Shown piece by piece: positions 60,184 through 64,000 of a stretch of DNA of 64,000 nucleotides. Source of the DNA: Mallotus nudiflorus (lineage: Eukaryota; Streptophyta; Magnoliopsida; Malpighiales; Euphorbiaceae); the NCBI GenBank assembly GCA_947683625.1, contig CANTUR010000344.1:496001-560000 (forward strand). Direction: 5' to 3'. A program made the position numbers and the translations under genes. Below the pieces are notes generated by a model. That model made no database searches and was not told where the DNA came from. It worked only from the letters and a program-made list of their open reading frames with translations. Numbering within the stretch: position 1 is the stretch's first letter; each line of letters begins with the position of its first letter.

Positions 60184-60737
60184 TTGTTTTGGATATCATT
60201 TTTTCTTTCTTAATCCAAAAAAAAAAAAAAAAAAGGAGCCTAATTAAGCCTCACACTAAACGTTAGGGTAAATTGAACTTTTTCCTTATTTTTTATTTAA
60301 TGAAGATCCAAAATTTGAAAGCACCCTAATAATATATATAATATATATACATGTGTGTGTACATGTACACGATAAAGTCAACTCAATGTGGTTAGCCATT
60401 TGTGATAAACTTAAAAAAACATAAAAGAAAACATTGTTCCTAACCTAGGGTGTATTGAAGAATTTCCCTACTTGTGTTTTTCATTTCTTAACATAATTTT
60501 AAAAAAAAAATGGTAGAAGAAGCAATATTTAAAGAAGATAACAGATTTTAGCGATTATTGTTATTAGTGTTTTTAAATTAATGAAATCTTGAGTTTAAAT
60601 TTCATTTAAAATTGAATACATTAGAAAAATAAATTTTTTAAAAAGAGTTATGAGATGAAAATTTTTTTTACCTACAATTAGAGTATTATATACAATTATT
60701 AGATGTTCAATATTTTTCTGATATTTTATACTTCATT

Positions 60738-60741
<4 letters not shown>
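60184..60741. other. AT-rich spacer with a solitary element end
   Basis: 60229-60290 resembles the right end of the inverted-repeat element at 51592-52783 (GCCTAATTAAGCCTCACACT then AACGTTAGGGTAAATTGAAC). The 80-bp repeat shared with 55941-56020 follows. Confidence 0.6.

Positions 60742-60821
<80 letters not shown>
60742..60821. repeat. Long TA microsatellite (about 80 bp)
   Basis: Uninterrupted alternating TA, about 40 units, able to form a cruciform. The longest simple repeat in the window. Confidence 0.97.
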
Positions 60822-60823
<2 letters not shown>

Positions 60824-60949
60824 ACTAGTCAACTATTTTTTTCCTTTAAGTTCCCCATTTGTTGTCCGGATTCGAAATGCCAGGAATTCACTCTTTTAAG
60901 TTCCCCATTTTTTTCTAGTTTCTCCGAGGAATCTATAAGGCTACTAGGA

Positions 60950-62030
60950 AGGTGTAACATTTTTAAAAAATTCAACATGATTGACATGCCAGCTAACAAT
61001 TATGCCATTTCATATATAACTGATTTTTTCTTTTTAAATAATTTTTTATAAATCACTAGTTTTTAAAATAATACATTAGTATAGATTCTTCTCTTTTGAA
61101 AAATATTGTTCATGATAAAAAATATTGTGAAACGTATAATTTGAATTATGTTATTATTAATTTGTAAAATTTATTTTATTTTATAATATTTTGAAATATA
61201 AAATTTAAATTTTATAGTGGTTAATTTTTAAAGTTTATTATTGTTGATCAGTACAATCAATTCTATCTAAAAACATATGAGATATAAAATTCAAATATTG
61301 TAGTTATTGTGCAGCGCAAGCAATTAGAATGCACAAATAAATAATTAAACATAAAAGAATAATAGTAAAATTAAAAAGTTGAAAAACAACATATAATAAT
61401 TTACATAAAAATTCTAAGATAAAAAAAAATTACATATAGAGAAGAAGAGAATTTTACTATATTGTAAAAAAGCGTACAAAAGAATATGTCCTAACAATAA
61501 TGAGATTTACACATGTCAAACCTTGAAAATAGATATTTATACATTAAGAGTATATGTGAAAATAAAATAAGAAGAAAAAAAATAGATTCCAAATTGATAT
61601 AAGAAATCTACAAGGCTAAACCACAAACATTCATCTACGACCAGTTAATATAAGGAAGGTGCTACATTTTTAAAACCACAAACATGCCAGCTAACAATTA
61701 TGCCATTTCATATAGAACCGATTGCTTTCTATTTAGTATAATTTTTTTTATAAATCACTAGTTTTAAAAATAATTCATTAATAATATTGGTTGATAATTC
61801 TATTTTGAAAAATATTGTGAAGCATATAGTTTTAATTATATTATGGTTGATTTGTAAAATTAATTTTATTTCGAAATATTTTGATATATAGGATTTAAAT
61901 ATTGTAGTCATTAACTTTCAAAATTTATTATTGTCAATTAATAAAATCAATTCCATCTAAAGGCATATGAGATGTAAAATTTAAAAATTATTGTTAATTT
62001 ATAAAATTAATTTCTATATGATTTAAAAGG
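60950..62030. repeat. Direct duplication, two copies of about 350 bp
   Basis: About 60950-61310 and 61655-62030 share CATGCCAGCTAACAATTATG then CCATTTCATATA, ATAAATCACTAGTTTTAAAA, GAAAAATATTGT and TCTAAARRCATATGAGAT. About 345 bp of unrelated AT-rich DNA lies between. No protein. Confidence 0.8.
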
Positions 62031-62799
62031 AAAAATTATCTATTATTATACAATCCATTAATATTTAAATTTGGGTTTAAATTTTTACACCCATCAATAA
62101 CTATAAAAATTTATATATATAAATACAAAATTACATCCATCAACTACCATAAAAATTTATGTGTCATTGATTTTCAAATTCTATCATTATTATTTTGTAA
62201 CGTAATTTTATTTAAGAGCATCTAGATATAAAATTTAAATTTTATTGTTGATTTGTGAAATTAATTTCAATATAATTTTTAAAAAATTATTCATTATTAT
62301 TCAATATATTCGAGTTTAAATTTTTACACACATCATTTATTATAAAAATTTATATATATAAAAAGTTATATCATCAATTACTATAAAAATTTATAATTTT
62401 TTATATGAATAAAAAATAGAACAATGGTTAATTCTACCATAACTTCACTCATTTTTGTCAATATATTCTTAATGTTAACTTGTAGCAATTTTTTTGAACA
62501 ATATACAATTGATAGTGATTAGTGAGGAAATAGAACATGCTAGATCTTAATAGGCTACTACACTCACCAACTAGCGGAACCTAATGATCCCCAAATGGTA
62601 AGTTTAAGGCCTCTATTGTCACTCCACCTCACCCATCCAGATGGGTTAACTTGTGGCAATTTAGTTTATTTATTTTGCAAATAGTGGCAATTTGGTTTTT
62701 GAACTTCGCATTTCCATAGCAATTGTATTAAGCTCAAATTGACGTTTGCCAATACCGAAATGTTATTTTTTTTAACCATTATAATGAGGGAGAGAAAAT
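62031..62799. other. AT-rich spacer
   Basis: Contains a few imperfect copies of TACACCCATCAATAACTATAAAAATTT-type sequence (62085-62400, cut here to its core ATAAAAATTTATATATAT). No recognisable gene. Confidence 0.45.
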
Positions 62800-63554
62800 A
62801 AGAGGTGTTTAACCCAAAGCTCTCATGTACTTGATATCTCATATATATATTCCTATTTAACTAAAGGTTTTTACTCTTCTAATATATATAGGATTCTCAT
62901 CAAAGTGGAATCCTATGCCTTACTGACAGAAGATTCCTAATTAAGGAGACCCTCGGTTACTAGGAAAAAATAAGGAGACCCCCGAATATTAGGGAAACAC
63001 ACACTTATGAAAGAGGAATTCTATGCCTCTCAAGTTTGAACATCTCTATCCCTATAAATATAACCCATATCCCTCAATCAGGGGTGATAATTGGTTTCCA
63101 GAACTCTTGGGCTTGGTATCCTGCAATCCACAAACAAAAGGTAAGGTGAGAGGTGGGGAGAGTCCCCACAAACACTCCGATGCCTAAGAGAACAGAAGTA
63201 GGAGGAATATAGAACAACTAGAATTTGTGAGAATGAAATTCCCTTTTGTGAGGGATATGGGGTTCTATATATAACAACACTTAAACTTGGGAGCAGTCGG
63301 ATTCCTTGTGAGATAGGAATCATAATCTTGGTAGGAGAATGTTCATTCTTTGCTTAGGATTCCTCTTTGGGGTAGTCCTTATCCCGGACAAATTCTGCTT
63401 CCTTCCTAATCCAAGTGTCCCTATTTAGGAGATAAGGAGCCCTTAATTACATAGGAATATATTAGACCATATCAAGGGGCATTCTATTCTCTAATACTTC
63501 TTGCTCTCTTTACTTCTCTTTATCTTTTTCTTTCTATATTCTCTAACTTAAACA
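62800..63554 (+). repeat. Possible LTR and leader of another gypsy element (edges unknown)
   Basis: A less AT-rich block with a clear TATAAATATAACCC at about 63051-63064, GGAGTCC/AGGAGACC-type repeats near 62955-62990, and a T-rich leader before a coding-like stretch. The minus-strand frame at 63078-63323 shows no motif. Without the partner LTR this cannot be confirmed. Confidence 0.3.
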
Positions 63555-64000
63555 TTGGAGGATTTGTGGGATCTTTACATTATGACTTTTAGTCCACCAC
63601 CAATCTCGACTCCCGACACACCCATTAGTCCATATGCTCCCATTCCTTCAATCCACTTATCAGCACCTTTTCAGATAATAATTCCATCGGCCCCCTTTCA
63701 ACATGTTAGACCCTCATCTCAAACTCTAATAGAAATATACATTCTAACTGGTAATACTTAGGGATGGTTGGCTCTTGGCATTGACCTCCCTTATTATGCT
63801 CCTTTTCAATATCATAGCAGACCTATACCTTATATACCTTTTCTGAGCCTATCAGAAACACTTGCCATAAACAAACCTAACCTAAACATAGTAAACCAAA
63901 AACTAAACCTGTCCCCAATGAGCAAAGAAGTGATGGTTTAAAATATTCAAACCCATATGACCCTAATGCAATGACAGTTGAATGCCTTGATTTAAAGCAA
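63555..64000 (+). pseudogene. gag: Probable N-terminal gag of another Tat-type element, cut by window end
   Basis: An open piece 63555-63761 rich in Pro/Ser/Thr (FSPPPISTPDTPISPYAPIP). After a stop it continues GWLALGIDLPYYAPFQYHSR, and in another frame SNPYDPNAMTVECLDLKQ at the window end. A Pro-rich start followed by GWPLG-like and YDPxxxxxxCL-like blocks is what I know from N-terminal gag of Tat-group elements before the capsid domain. The decisive capsid part is outside the window. Confidence 0.4.

Noticed and set aside
60742..60821. TA tract as a replication origin or matrix attachment site
   Set aside because: Long TA runs are common simple repeats in plant DNA; nothing around it supports a specific role.

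Overview
This window is repeat-dominated, AT-rich DNA from a flowering plant, most likely a eudicot (inferred from the plant-only retrotransposon lineages and spliced plant gene remnants). I see no intact host gene, no tRNA or rRNA gene, no CRISPR array and nothing bacterial. Coding capacity belongs to LTR retrotransposons of two Ty3/gypsy lineages, a truncated LINE, and one decayed host gene for a nucleobase-ascorbate transporter (NAT).

Layout. 1-6389: 5' part of a young Tekay/Del-like gypsy element on the minus strand (gag, protease, reverse transcriptase, start of RNase H, tRNA-iMet primer site, 3.2-kb LTR). It is inserted into 6390-16357, an old Tat-lineage gypsy element on the plus strand whose gag-pol is full of stops and which carries an antisense plant-mobile-domain ORF. 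16358-18944 is AT-rich DNA without a recognisable gene. 18945-48414 is a tandem duplication of about 4.7-5.3 kb. Copy A is split at 22933/42444 by a 19.5-kb Tat-lineage element on the minus strand with both LTRs, a tRNA-Arg primer site, a polypurine tract and a CTAAT target duplication. That element is itself hit by a Tekay-like solo LTR (25040-28279, CACAT duplication). Copy A also holds a LINE fragment that copy B lacks. 48240-49800 is the NAT pseudogene, whose first visible exon was duplicated with the repeat unit. 50000-62800 is AT-rich DNA with a long inverted-repeat element (51592-52783), a divergent solo LTR (53885-55710), a second-family Tekay-like solo LTR (56052-59205, TAATA duplication), a Mutator-type foldback element (59284-60183, 9-10-bp duplication), a long TA microsatellite and local duplications. 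62800-64000 looks like the start of another gypsy element entering from the right.

Most unusual content. The 19.5-kb Tat element carries, antisense to gag-pol, two gene-like plus-strand regions: one with several plausible exons and an acidic tail, and one resembling the plant DUF7745-type extra ORF. Its LTRs and extra-gene region are studded with short GC-rich perfect palindromes (GAGGCGATCGCCTC, AAGGCGATCGCCTT, GAGGTGATCACCTC) whose variants keep the symmetry. The nesting gives a relative clock: NAT locus duplication, then the Tat element in copy A, then the solo LTR within it.
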